NCBI RefSeq assembly: GCF_002077945.1
Contig: NZ_LVYD01000041.1
Span: 248,001-312,000 of the forward strand
Direction: 5' to 3'
DNA from: Niastella vici
Lineage (GTDB): Bacteria; Bacteroidota; Bacteroidia; Chitinophagales; Chitinophagaceae
DNA length: 64,000 nt
The translations under genes were made by a program, and so were the position numbers. The notes beneath the pieces are model-generated. The model was not told where the DNA came from. It did no database searches and saw only the letters and a program-made list of their open reading frames with translations. Shown here piece by piece: positions 8,319 through 16,724 of the stretch (position 1 is its first letter; each line of letters opens with the position of its first letter).

Positions 8319-9005
8319 TTATTGCCCGGTGTACACTTTCACTGTATCCTTCAACTCTTCATCAGGCTTCACTGAAACCGGTTCTTCTGCTAACGGACTC
8401 TTCTTGAAAAAACGCTTCTGGAATATCAGGATGGCAATAACACCAACTGAAATGGAAGCATCGGCAATGTTAAAGATGGGCGAGAAAAAGGTGAAGCGTT
8501 CACCACCCCAGAAGGGGATCCAGGCCGGTAATACTTTGTTATCGATGATGGGGGCATAGATCATGTCAACCACTTTACCGTGCAGGAAACCGGCATAACC
8601 TCCGCCTTTAGGGAACATATGCGCCAAACCCGAGCCATCATTACTGCCCGAGAATATCATTCCATAGAACATACTATCAATAAGGTTACCCAACGCGCCG
8701 GCAAAGATCATGGCCACGCAAAGGATAAACCCGGGATGATATTTCTTTTGCACGATACTTTTAATATAGTATACACCAAAGATCACGGCTATTAACCTGA
8801 AAACGGTGAGGGCCAGCTTGCCCCAGTCGCCACCAAACTTCCAGCCCCAGGCCATCCCTTCATTTTCTATAAAATACAGCCGTAAAGTTCTGCCCAGCAA
8901 AAAGATTTGCTCTCCATAAGTCATGCTGGTTTTCACCCATATTTTTAAAGCCTGATCGGCGATAATAATTCCCAGTATTACCAGGGCAACTGTTCTGATC
9001 TTCAC
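8319..9005 (-). CDS. lspA: Lipoprotein signal peptidase (signal peptidase II)
   Basis: Inner-membrane aspartic protease that cleaves the signal peptide of prolipoproteins after lipidation. The two catalytic Asp are in GALGNLIDS and FNIADASISVG. At 228 residues it is longer than the roughly 165 of proteobacterial LspA: an insert of about 50 residues lies between the catalytic Asp motifs, which I associate with Bacteroidota LspA, and there is a charged C-terminal tail. It serves the many lipoproteins in this window, for example the MbnP-like and lipocalin-like ones. An exact -7 box lies 19 bases upstream. Confidence 0.96.
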   Translation of the reverse strand: MKIRTVALVILGIIIADQALKIWVKTSMTYGEQIFLLGRTLRLYFIENEGMAWGWKFGGDWGKLALTVFRLIAVIFGVYYIKSIVQKKYHPGFILCVAMIFAGALGNLIDSMFYGMIFSGSNDGSGLAHMFPKGGGYAGFLHGKVVDMIYAPIIDNKVLPAWIPFWGGERFTFFSPIFNIADASISVGVIAILIFQKRFFKKSPLAEEPVSVKPDEELKDTVKVYTGQ

Positions 9006-9024
9006 TATGCTAAAATTTAGTTTC

Positions 9025-9032
9025 CAAAGATA
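9025..9032 (-). promoter_or_regulatory. TAnnTTTG -7 box of lspA
   Basis: TATCTTTG on the minus strand lies 19 bases before the lspA ATG. No -33 TTG is evident at the usual spacing. Confidence 0.55.
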
Positions 9033-9119
9033 AGGTTTTCTGTCTTTTATAATAGTTAAGCCCGGGCTGTATTGATAAACGGTTTTCCGGTGCCAACTAA
9101 TGAACTAATAACGAATGCC

Positions 9120-11612
9120 CTACTCCTCAAAATATATTCGTTTCACCCGCTGCGAAATACCGGCCAGCAGCTCATACGGGATGGTTTGGGCCCAATGGGA
9201 CACCTGCTTCACTGGTAAGGCCGCGCCAAAAACGATCACTTCATCGCCTTCCTGAACATGTGAAATATTGGTTATATCGATCATGGTCATATCCATACAC
9301 ACAGTGCCTATCACCGGCGCCAGGTGACCATTCACCAGCATTTTACCGGCCCCATGGCCCAGGCTCCGCGGATACCCGTCTGCATAACCTATGCGCACAG
9401 TTGCAATGCGCGCGTCGCTGGTTACCACGCCTTTACGGCCATAGCTCACCGTTTCTCCCTCCTTCAGTTGCTTTATTTGCGCAATGGTCGATTTAAGGGT
9501 AGAAACTTCCCGCAAATCGAGCCCGCCTTCCCCGCTGCTGTCGCCACCGTATAAGCCAATACCCAATCGCACCATATCGAGGTGCCATTGCGGATGGCGA
9601 ATGATACCGGCCGTATTCACCACATGCCTGATGAAGGGATACGACACCACGGCCTGAATTTGTTCAACCATTTGCATATACAACTCGCCCTGCTTATTGG
9701 TATAGGCATCATGCTGGGGATCTTCACTCGATGCCAGGTGCGTGAATACCGATTGCACTTTAAAGATCGGGGAACGAAGGGCATGTAGTACCGCCGGCAA
9801 TTCGGCCTGGGAAAATCCCAACCGGTTCATGCCCGTTTCCAGTTCTATATGTACGGGGAATTGCTGAATTCCCTGTTTTTTAACAAATTCTTCAAACAGC
9901 GCCAATATACCGGGCGAATACAGGTCGGGTTCCAGATTATATTGCACTAATATGTCGAAGGTCGATTCTTCAGGATTCATGACCATGATGGGCAGGTTGA
10001 TACCCGCCTTGCGTAATTCAACGCCCTCATCGGCATAGGCCACTGCCAGGTAATCGACCCGGTGAAACTGCAACGCATTGGCGATCTCATAACTGCCGCT
10101 GCCATACGAAAACGCCTTCACCATGGCCATTGTGCGGGTGCTGGGGCGCAACAGCTGCTGAAACTGTTTCAGGTTATGCGCCACGGCTGTAAGGTCAATT
10201 TCAAGCACGGTCTGGTGTACTTTCTGTTGCAGCAACCGGTCAATTTGCTCCAGCTCAAAAACCCGGGCCCCCTTTAACAGAATGGTCTCCTCTTTAAAAT
10301 GGATCTGCGGTAATTCTTTTATAAATGCATCAACCGACGAATAAAACGCCATTTCGGCAAGGCCGGCCGACTGAAAAATAGTTTGATGATGCGATATGCG
10401 TTCGCCGATCCCGATGAGGCGGTTCACCTGCCGTTGCTGCAGCATGCGGGCCACTTCGGCATACAGGTCTTTTTCTGACCGGCCGCTTTGCAAAATATCA
10501 GAGATCACAACAGTTCGTTTGCCATGTTGCTGTTGCTGGCTTAAGAAATCAAGGGCAATGGTAAATGAACTGAGGTCGGCGCTGTAACTGTCATTGATGA
10601 TAGAACAATTATTAATGCCTTTCTTTAGTTCCAACCGCATGGCCACCGGCCCTAACAGCTGCATTTGCTGTTTTATTTCTTCATGCGGCACCTGTAAATG
10701 CAATAACACGCACCAGCAATGAATGGCATTTTCAACCGAAGCATTATCCATGAACGGAATAACAATGCTGATTTCCTGCTGGCGGTAGCTGGCCGAAATG
10801 GTGGTTTTGCCATCTTCTTTTGCCACCAGCAGTATTTGCAGGGTGGCCTCGGTTACCATGCTCCAGCTAAAGATCTCGAAGCGCTTGTTGTTGGGCAATT
10901 GCTGCCATAAGGCGGCTACCCCGCTGTTTATTTCGGGATCGTCCTGGCAATAGATCAATGTTTGTACGTGCCTGAACAATTGCAGCTTTTCATTCACTTT
11001 TTGCCTGATGTTCACAAACCCTTCACTGTGCGCTTCGCCCACATTGGTAAATATGCCAATGGTGGGTTGAATGATCTTTTGCAGTTGTTCCATTTCGCCC
11101 GACTGCGAAATACCGGCTTCGAAGATGGCCAGCTCATGTTGTTCATTGAGCGGCCAAACGCTCAGCGGCACGCCTATTTGCGAGTTATAACTTTTGGGAC
11201 TGCGAATAATAGTGAACCTTTCTTCCAACAACTGGTTCAACCATTCTTTTACAATGGTTTTGCCATTACTACCGGTAATGCCTATTACCGGCAGGTTGAA
11301 TTGTTTACGATGCGCCGCCACCAGTGTTTGCAAGGCCTGCAACGGGTCGTTTACCTGTAAAATATTGGCTTCGGGAAAAGAAAGGGCATCTACCGCCTCG
11401 CTCACTACAAAATTCCGTACGCCTTTCTTATACAACTGGTCAATAAAGGCGTGCCCATCGCGGCGCGGACCTTTAAGGGCAAAGAACAGGGAGGTTTGCG
11501 GAAAAATAAGTTTGCGGCTGTCTATAAGCAATTGTTCAATCAATGAATTATCATGTTGAACAAGCCATCTTGCTTTTATGATGGAAGCAATATTGTCAAT
11601 AAAATATTTCAC
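9120..11612 (-). CDS. Bifunctional MurF-alanine racemase fusion
   Basis: One polypeptide joins two steps of peptidoglycan precursor synthesis: alanine racemase makes D-Ala, and MurF adds D-Ala-D-Ala to UDP-MurNAc-tripeptide. The N-terminal half has the Mur ligase P-loop GITGSNGKT and NVGEAHSEGF. The C-terminal half starts near residue 470 and has the PLP-lysine segment MVKAFSYGSG, the catalytic-Tyr region VSYGRKG, RIGYADGYPRS and GTVCMDMTMID. I choose the GTG at 11612 (830 residues): it lies 13 bases after the terC stop and starts at the homologous N-terminus. The ATGs at 11651 and 11672 would overlap terC and add a poor leader. Confidence 0.93.
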   Translation of the reverse strand: MKYFIDNIASIIKARWLVQHDNSLIEQLLIDSRKLIFPQTSLFFALKGPRRDGHAFIDQLYKKGVRNFVVSEAVDALSFPEANILQVNDPLQALQTLVAAHRKQFNLPVIGITGSNGKTIVKEWLNQLLEERFTIIRSPKSYNSQIGVPLSVWPLNEQHELAIFEAGISQSGEMEQLQKIIQPTIGIFTNVGEAHSEGFVNIRQKVNEKLQLFRHVQTLIYCQDDPEINSGVAALWQQLPNNKRFEIFSWSMVTEATLQILLVAKEDGKTTISASYRQQEISIVIPFMDNASVENAIHCWCVLLHLQVPHEEIKQQMQLLGPVAMRLELKKGINNCSIINDSYSADLSSFTIALDFLSQQQQHGKRTVVISDILQSGRSEKDLYAEVARMLQQRQVNRLIGIGERISHHQTIFQSAGLAEMAFYSSVDAFIKELPQIHFKEETILLKGARVFELEQIDRLLQQKVHQTVLEIDLTAVAHNLKQFQQLLRPSTRTMAMVKAFSYGSGSYEIANALQFHRVDYLAVAYADEGVELRKAGINLPIMVMNPEESTFDILVQYNLEPDLYSPGILALFEEFVKKQGIQQFPVHIELETGMNRLGFSQAELPAVLHALRSPIFKVQSVFTHLASSEDPQHDAYTNKQGELYMQMVEQIQAVVSYPFIRHVVNTAGIIRHPQWHLDMVRLGIGLYGGDSSGEGGLDLREVSTLKSTIAQIKQLKEGETVSYGRKGVVTSDARIATVRIGYADGYPRSLGHGAGKMLVNGHLAPVIGTVCMDMTMIDITNISHVQEGDEVIVFGAALPVKQVSHWAQTIPYELLAGISQRVKRIYFEE

Positions 11613-11625
11613 CCGGTTAATTTGA

Positions 11626-12591
11626 TCAGTGAATTTCCCGGTCTGTTCCGGCATCCGTTTCTTTGTTTTCAATGGTACGATTGCCTATGGTTACAGAGTA
11701 TACTATAGAAGCTAAAATACAAATAACGATCACCAGCAGGGAAATATAAACAGGTATTTCAATGTTGAAATATTCCACCAGCATTTTCAACCCAATAAAG
11801 ATCAACACGATGGCAATACCCTGTTGTAAATTAGCGAACTTGTTGGCGGCCCCTTTCAGTAAAAAGAACAGGGAACGCAAACCCAATACAGCAAATACGT
11901 TTGATGTATAAACCACCAGCGGTTCAGGCGAAATAGCAAATACCGCAGGTATTGAATCCAATGCAAATACAATATCGGTAGTGGCCAGCATGATCACCAC
12001 TACAAACAGGCTGGTGTAGTATTTTTTGCCATTCACATTTATTTTCCACTTTCCTCCGCCATCATCGGCGGTTATAGGCAATGCCCGTTTCAGCAGTTTA
12101 TATACGCGGTTATTTTCCAGATCGGCCTCTTCATCGTGATTCGCCCTGAACATGGAAATACCGGTGTATATTAATATTCCACCAAATATGTATAATATCC
12201 AATGGAATCGCGCTACCAGCCCAATTCCAATTGAAATAAAGCCCATTCTGAAAATAATGGCCATTAAAATACCGATCAACAGTACCCTTGCATAGAATTT
12301 ATCCTTTACCTTAAAAAATCCGAAAATGAGGATGAACACGAAGATATTGTCGATGCTCAGCGACCACTCCATCAGGTAAGCGCTCAGGTAATTGAGGGCA
12401 ATTTTATGACCGTTCTGGTACCACAGAAAACCAAAGAAAAGCATGGCCAGCGAAACCCAGAAAGCGGTTTGCCAGATTGCTTTTTTAATGGAGATATGCG
12501 TCGATTTTTTGCTTAGTAATCCCAGGTCAAACGCCAATGCCAGTATTAATAAACTGCCAAACGCTAAAAACGTGATCTGCTCAGCTGTCAT
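11626..12591 (-). CDS. TerC family integral membrane protein
   Basis: A 321-residue membrane protein with about nine hydrophobic segments. It carries the two TerC signature segments with membrane acidic residues: EWSLSIDNIFVF (about 75-86) and ATTDIVFALDSIPAVFA (about 203-219). TerC/Alx relatives are implicated in metal-ion (manganese) export or tellurite resistance; the substrate here is not shown. The gene lies directly upstream of murF-alr with a 13-base gap and is probably cotranscribed. An exact -7 box is found 19 bases ahead of its ATG. Confidence 0.93.
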   Translation of the reverse strand: MTAEQITFLAFGSLLILALAFDLGLLSKKSTHISIKKAIWQTAFWVSLAMLFFGFLWYQNGHKIALNYLSAYLMEWSLSIDNIFVFILIFGFFKVKDKFYARVLLIGILMAIIFRMGFISIGIGLVARFHWILYIFGGILIYTGISMFRANHDEEADLENNRVYKLLKRALPITADDGGGKWKINVNGKKYYTSLFVVVIMLATTDIVFALDSIPAVFAISPEPLVVYTSNVFAVLGLRSLFFLLKGAANKFANLQQGIAIVLIFIGLKMLVEYFNIEIPVYISLLVIVICILASIVYSVTIGNRTIENKETDAGTDREIH

Positions 12592-12610
12592 GTAAGTATT
12601 AAATGGTGGG

Positions 12611-12618
12611 CAAAGATA
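12611..12618 (-). promoter_or_regulatory. TAnnTTTG -7 box of terC
   Basis: TATCTTTG on the minus strand lies 19 bases before the terC ATG, the same box-to-ATG distance as at lspA. Confidence 0.55.
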
Positions 12619-12666
12619 ACCAACTTAAGGTTACTGGTTGATGGTTTGTGACTGCCGCGTTTTAAA

Positions 12667-12826
12667 GGTCAGTTTCAGGTTGCAGGGTACCGGGTACCAG
12701 TTACCAGGCATAATTTGCAAAATGCCCGATAAATTGTTAACAGTTTAGAAATTCAAGGCCCGGCAACCGGAAACTGGTAACCGGTAACTGTTTTTCCTTG
12801 TAACTTGAAACTTGTAACCTGTAACT
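12667..12826. repeat. Heptamer-word inverted repeat, locus 2 (gldG-terC gap)
   Basis: The left arm around 12682-12710 (CAGGGTACCGGGTACCAGTT) is complementary, with mismatches, to the right arm at 12757-12790. The core again contains AATTT/AAATTC words. A clean tandem of four 7-base units (CTTGTAA, CTTGAAA, CTTGTAA, CCTGTAA; 12797-12824) runs right up to the gldG stop codon. Confidence 0.7.
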
Positions 12827-14540
12827 ACTTCTTTCCGGCCCCCTGATACTTTCTTTTTCGTAAAGCCTGGTAAACAACGCCAAACAACAATATGAGAACA
12901 ACCGGCATTCCAATGTTCATAACCTGCCATTGGGTTCTGTCTTCTTCTGTTTTTTTGGTATCTAACAACCGCAGCGCAAAATCTTTCGAGCGGGTGTCTA
13001 AAATACCTGATGAATCGGTGAGGTACTGTATACAGTTCAGGAAAAAATCTTTGTTGGCATACTGGTTGTTGGTAAACTGGTTGAAGCCCATGGGCAGGGG
13101 TCCTTCCTTCTGTGTTACCACATTGGCTACAATGTCGGCATCACTCACCACGATCATTTTACTTTCCTTCTCCGTGGCAGCCCTGAAAGGCTGTTTGTAC
13201 AGGCCCGCCAGGGTATCGAGCATGCCTGTCGACAACCGGTTGGTGTACAGAGAAGAAAATCTTCCTTCGAGTAACACCGCTACCGGTATAAATGACTGGT
13301 TGAAAGTTTTGAGATCGTCCTCTGTTTTTACACTGTTCAGTGTTACAATAGCCGGTGTGCTGATGATGCGCGAGCTTTCTGAAGACGACAGCAGCACCGT
13401 TTTTTTGAGATTATTTTTTATGGTATCTATCGAGTTGGGAAATATGGAAAGCACATTATCGAGGTTCTTGGCAATGGGATGTCCCGAGTAATTCGATAAC
13501 GTGGGGAAATAAGGCCAGGGCACCAGCTGCATCTGGGGCTGATTACCATAATTGCCCACCACAAGTGGAATTTTATCGCATTGCAGGTCCTGCACCAGGT
13601 CGCCATTTATGCGAACACCGTATTTGAATAACTGGTCGTCGAGGTTCAGGTTGCGGTCGAAGGCTACAAAATCACTGTGCGAACGCATGAGGCTGTCCAT
13701 TTCGGCATACAGCTTATCGATTAGCCATATTACCTTACCGCCATGCATAATGTACTGGTCAATTTTTAACTTCTGCTGATCGTTGAATGTTTTGGTTGGT
13801 TTTACGATCACAAGCGCATCAAATTCGGCCGGTATCACCGGCACGCTATCAATGGGCACCCATCCAAACCGGTATTCCTGGCGAAGCGTATGCTCTACGA
13901 GGTCGAATACATTATAATTTTGTGGTTCGCCGTTGCCCAGCAGGTAACCAATGGCCGGTACGGTATCGGCAGTGATCTTTTGAATGGTGCGGGCCATTTT
14001 ATATTCAAGCAGGGCTTCGGCATTGTTAAGCGATTGCACGCCTCCCGTCATATCCTGACCTTGCAGCAGGTCAATAGCTACTTCGCGGTCTTTGTACCGC
14101 ACCAGGGCGCCGGGGTAAACCAGCCGTTCTTCCTGCGATTCGCCGGCTTTCGCTTTTACTTTAATGTTGGTAGGCTTAAGGCCCAGGCTGTCTAAATGCA
14201 GCTGCATATTTTGTTTAGCCGACTCATCGAGCCCCGCGCCTGGTTTTTCGAATTTGAACTGAATATTGCTGCCACCCAGTTCTTTAAACTCCTGCAGCAT
14301 TTCTTTGGTGCTGTTGCTGAGTTTTTTGAACCCGGCCGGCATATCGCCGGTGAGCAATACGGTAATGGAAACTTTATCGTGTAAGCCTTTTATTAATTTT
14401 TTGGTAGCGGGCGACAGGGTATATCTTTTTTCCTGAGTAAGGTCGGCACGGGTATGCACTGCCGATGCCAGGTAATTAATACCCACCAGTACGATCAGCA
14501 AAAACAACCACCATAGTTTTGAAGCCAGTATTTTGTTCAT
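12825..14540 (-). CDS. gldG: Gliding-motility ABC transporter component GldG
   Basis: A 571-residue protein with an N-terminal membrane anchor (KLWWLFLLIVLVGINYL), a large extracytoplasmic ABC_transp_aux-type region beginning TLSPATKKLIKGL, and a C-terminal membrane segment (IGMPVVLILLFGVVYQAL) with a basic tail. This is the layout of GldG, the auxiliary subunit of the GldAFG transporter needed for gliding in some Bacteroidota. gldF is 14 bases upstream on the same strand. The ATPase gene gldA is not adjacent. Confidence 0.93.
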   Translation of the reverse strand: MNKILASKLWWLFLLIVLVGINYLASAVHTRADLTQEKRYTLSPATKKLIKGLHDKVSITVLLTGDMPAGFKKLSNSTKEMLQEFKELGGSNIQFKFEKPGAGLDESAKQNMQLHLDSLGLKPTNIKVKAKAGESQEERLVYPGALVRYKDREVAIDLLQGQDMTGGVQSLNNAEALLEYKMARTIQKITADTVPAIGYLLGNGEPQNYNVFDLVEHTLRQEYRFGWVPIDSVPVIPAEFDALVIVKPTKTFNDQQKLKIDQYIMHGGKVIWLIDKLYAEMDSLMRSHSDFVAFDRNLNLDDQLFKYGVRINGDLVQDLQCDKIPLVVGNYGNQPQMQLVPWPYFPTLSNYSGHPIAKNLDNVLSIFPNSIDTIKNNLKKTVLLSSSESSRIISTPAIVTLNSVKTEDDLKTFNQSFIPVAVLLEGRFSSLYTNRLSTGMLDTLAGLYKQPFRAATEKESKMIVVSDADIVANVVTQKEGPLPMGFNQFTNNQYANKDFFLNCIQYLTDSSGILDTRSKDFALRLLDTKKTEEDRTQWQVMNIGMPVVLILLFGVVYQALRKRKYQGAGKK

Positions 14541-14554
14541 GGTGTATTACCGGA

Positions 14555-15286
14555 TTATCGTTTCAACAAATTGCGATTGGTAAATAGTAGAAAGAAAAAG
14601 ATGACGCTGAGAAAATATATGATGTCCCGGCTATCGACAACCCCGCGGCTAACACTGCGGTAATGGAAGTCGATGCCCAGCATTTCAACGTAATAATCGG
14701 CGCCCGATTGCAGGGCAGGTATGCGGCTGATGGCGTTGAACCCGCTGTACAATAAAAAGCAAAGAAAAGCGCCGGCAATAAATGCCACCACTGCGTTGTT
14801 GGTGAAGCTGCTGCAGGCAATGCCGATGGCTACAAATACCCCGGCCAAAAAAATAAGGCCAATGTACGAGCCAATGGTTCCACCCATATCAATACCGCCG
14901 CCAGTGGCAGCCAGCTGCTGCACGGTGATGGGGTATATTATGGTGGGCACCAGGGCAATGAGCACCACTAGCAGGGAACCGAAATATTTTCCCGAAACCA
15001 GTTGCCAGCGGCTAAGCGGCTTGGTTTGTAATATTTCGAATGTGCCGCCTTTGAATTCGTCGGCAAAACTACGCATGGTGATAGCGGGGATCAGCAATAA
15101 CAATATCCAGGGAGCAAGCTCAAAAAATTTGTCGAGGGTAGCAAACCCAAAGTCAAGGATATTGGTATCGGGGAATACGAACAGGAATAGCCCGTTTAAC
15201 AATAGGAATACGATGATGGCAATGTAGCCGGTCAGGCTGCTGAAAAACTGCCGGAATTCTTTTTTACAAACTGACCACATGGGCAC
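14555..15286 (-). CDS. gldF: Gliding-motility ABC transporter permease GldF
   Basis: A 243-residue permease with about six membrane segments. The N-terminus WSVCKKEFRQFFSSLTGYIAI and the ITMRSFADEFKGGTFEILQTKPLSRWQLV block are typical of ABC-2 permeases and of GldF in particular, the partner of GldG. The two genes form a unit with a 14-base gap. Nothing coding lies within nearly 1 kb upstream, so the promoter should be in 15287-15350. Confidence 0.94.
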   Translation of the reverse strand: MPMWSVCKKEFRQFFSSLTGYIAIIVFLLLNGLFLFVFPDTNILDFGFATLDKFFELAPWILLLLIPAITMRSFADEFKGGTFEILQTKPLSRWQLVSGKYFGSLLVVLIALVPTIIYPITVQQLAATGGGIDMGGTIGSYIGLIFLAGVFVAIGIACSSFTNNAVVAFIAGAFLCFLLYSGFNAISRIPALQSGADYYVEMLGIDFHYRSVSRGVVDSRDIIYFLSVIFFFLLFTNRNLLKR

Positions 15287-15387
15287 GAAAATAAGTGATT
15301 ATAAGTATATGTTAATAAAAGATGCCGTCGTATGATGCACGTTTCAGCAATTTTATTATATTGCGTCTACTCTCGAGCTAATTATCC

Positions 15388-15438
15388 ATGAAAAATGAAC
15401 ATCCGGTGACCGTCTATTTCTGTTCAATTATAAAATAG
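15388..15438 (+). CDS. Possible 16-residue peptide ORF ahead of a terminator
   Basis: ATG at 15388 opens a 16-codon frame (MKNEHPVTVYFCSIIK) that ends 16 bases before a strong terminator. A promoter-like TATATTG lies about 30 bases upstream. There is no homology evidence and the region could equally be a non-coding RNA; I list it because the promoter, short ORF and terminator sit together. Confidence 0.2.
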   Translation: MKNEHPVTVYFCSIIK

Positions 15439-15454
15439 CCGAAACCTACTGCAT

Positions 15455-15492
15455 AAAAAGTCCCCCCGATTAAAACGGGGGATTTTTATTTT
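15455..15492. terminator. Strong, A/T-flanked terminator in the gldF upstream region
   Basis: Stem TCCCCCC/GGGGGGA-like (AAAGTCCCCCC against GGGGGATTTTT) with a loop of about 9 bases, A's before and T's after. It would stop a short rightward transcript, or leftward read-through towards gldF. Confidence 0.75.
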
Positions 15493-15653
15493 AGGGAGGT
15501 GCCCGGTCACCTGGATAAATCGAAAACCCTATTGTGTTGAACACTTTGCCCACTTCAATTCAGGTTTAAGTCCTTATAACCTGTAACAGCCGATCACCCA
15601 CACACAAGTTTCATTCACGACTATGGCTTCGCACCGGAATCATCCCTGCCCCA

Positions 15654-15750
15654 CTTGATAGCTTTTCACTACCGACTTGCTGCTCTTTCTCTATCCCTGT
15701 TTCGTTTGATAACTTTTCAACGCCGACTTGCTACTCATTCTCTATTCCGG
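15654..15750. repeat. Two tandem copies of a 46-bp unit (51-bp spacing)
   Basis: 15654-15699 and 15705-15750 align over their length (TTGATA-G/A-CTTTTCA..., CGACTTGCT, CTCTAT) with scattered substitutions. The second copy merges into the left arm of the next element. Confidence 0.75.
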
Positions 15751-15937
15751 CTTCGCTCCGGTTTCGCTTTGGCTTAACTAATATTCCGTATATATCCCGT
15801 ACATATCTCGTATATGTCTCGTATATATGCCGTTGCTTTAAAGGAACGGAACATTAACGGAATACTTTGGCGAAACGTGTGTGATAAATGCGATAAATAG
15901 GTTAAGACGGAGCGAAACCGGAGCGAACCCGGAGTAG
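15742..15937. repeat. 196-bp element with 37-bp inverted ends
   Basis: The left end 15742-15778 and the reverse complement of 15901-15937 match at 32 of 37 positions (shared core TTCGCTCCGGTTTCGCT). The interior of 122 bp contains the 11-bp tandem array. The size, inverted ends and lack of any ORF resemble a MITE, but no flanking target duplication was recognised. Confidence 0.6.
15787..15830. repeat. Four tandem 11-bp units (CGTATATATCC type)
   Basis: CGTATATATCC, CGTACATATCT, CGTATATGTCT and CGTATATATGC follow without gaps, each starting with CGTA. An 11-bp period is close to one DNA helical turn, so the units would face the same side of the helix. Confidence 0.85.
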
Positions 15938-16083
15938 CCCAGGCTACAAGAAAGGGAGAACAATAAGTACTATGGAAGTAAAGAAGAATAAAAAAGCCCC
16001 GCATGGTAAGCAGGGCGGTATTATGAAAGTAAGATGAATTGTGGTGCTGAAAAGTTGTTTCGCCTGCCGGTTGGCCCAGTACA

Positions 16084-16241
16084 CTTCACCGTTTTTTGGG
16101 TGGAACCGGAACTTTATGACCGTTTGCCATTGCTTCGTGCGCTTCACCGTTTCTTTAGCGGAACCGGAATTTCATGACTGCTTGTTGTCGCCTCATGTAC
16201 TTTGCCGTTTTTTGGGATGGAACCTGAACTTCATCCAGTTC
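16084..16241. repeat. 58-bp tandem repeat, 2.7 copies
   Basis: Units begin at 16084, 16142 and 16200 (CTTCACCGTTT, CTTCACCGTTT, CTTTGCCGTTT), each followed by a GGAACC-GAA and TTCATGAC-like stretch. The spacing is exactly 58 bases twice. 58 is not a multiple of three, so open frames across it are not a repeated protein. Confidence 0.85.
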
Positions 16242-16265
16242 AATTGCAGGCGGCTTTGCCAGATC

Positions 16266-16598
16266 CTAAACCGCAAAACTTTCGCCACAGGCACAGGTAC
16301 GGCTGGCATTGGGGTTATTAAAATAAAATCCTTTACCATTCAACCCTTCCGAAAATTCGAGGGTGGTATTCACCAGGTATAAAAAGCTCTTCAGATCGGT
16401 AACCACTTTAATGCCATTGTCCTCAAACACCTGGTCGCCGCTCTTTGGCTGGTTATCAAAATCCATTTTATAACTAAGACCGGAACAACCGCCGCCTACC
16501 ACCGACACCCGTAAAAAATAACCGGCATCAGGCGCATAGGAAGATTCTTCCATCAGTTTTATTACTTTCTCTTTTGCTTTATCGCTTACGAAAATCAT
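16266..16598 (-). CDS. HesB/IscA family Fe-S cluster carrier (A-type)
   Basis: A 110-residue A-type carrier that accepts or delivers iron-sulfur clusters to apoproteins. The three conserved cysteines are present: one in GGGCSGLSY (near residue 38) and two in the C-terminal CAC of SRTCACGESFAV. The length fits IscA/SufA/ErpA, which sequence alone does not separate. It lies downstream of the cysteine desulfurase gene on the same strand with 126 bases between, forming a small Fe-S assembly cluster. Confidence 0.94.
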   Translation of the reverse strand: MIFVSDKAKEKVIKLMEESSYAPDAGYFLRVSVVGGGCSGLSYKMDFDNQPKSGDQVFEDNGIKVVTDLKSFLYLVNTTLEFSEGLNGKGFYFNNPNASRTCACGESFAV

Positions 16599-16724
16599 AA
16601 CTCTAATTTGATGATCCCGGCTTTACGGGACAAGTTATTATATAACGCACTGCTGCCTTATTTGTTTAAAATTACAAAATTTAAGGCATATTTCCTATAT
16701 TAACTCACTGTATTTCAATACAAA

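Noticed and set aside
10000-11560. Several plus-strand frames of 60-130 codons opposite murF-alr, and similar frames opposite gltX, mfd, glyS, moxR and others
   Set aside because: They are antisense shadows of well-supported genes with no domains of their own.
15944-16147. 67-codon frame on the minus strand in the repeat island
   Set aside because: Made of repeat sequence plus a low-complexity hydrophobic end; no start context or family.
16041-16382. 113-codon frame on the plus strand near the IscA-like gene
   Set aside because: It spans a 58-bp tandem repeat (not a multiple of three) and runs antisense into the IscA-like gene.
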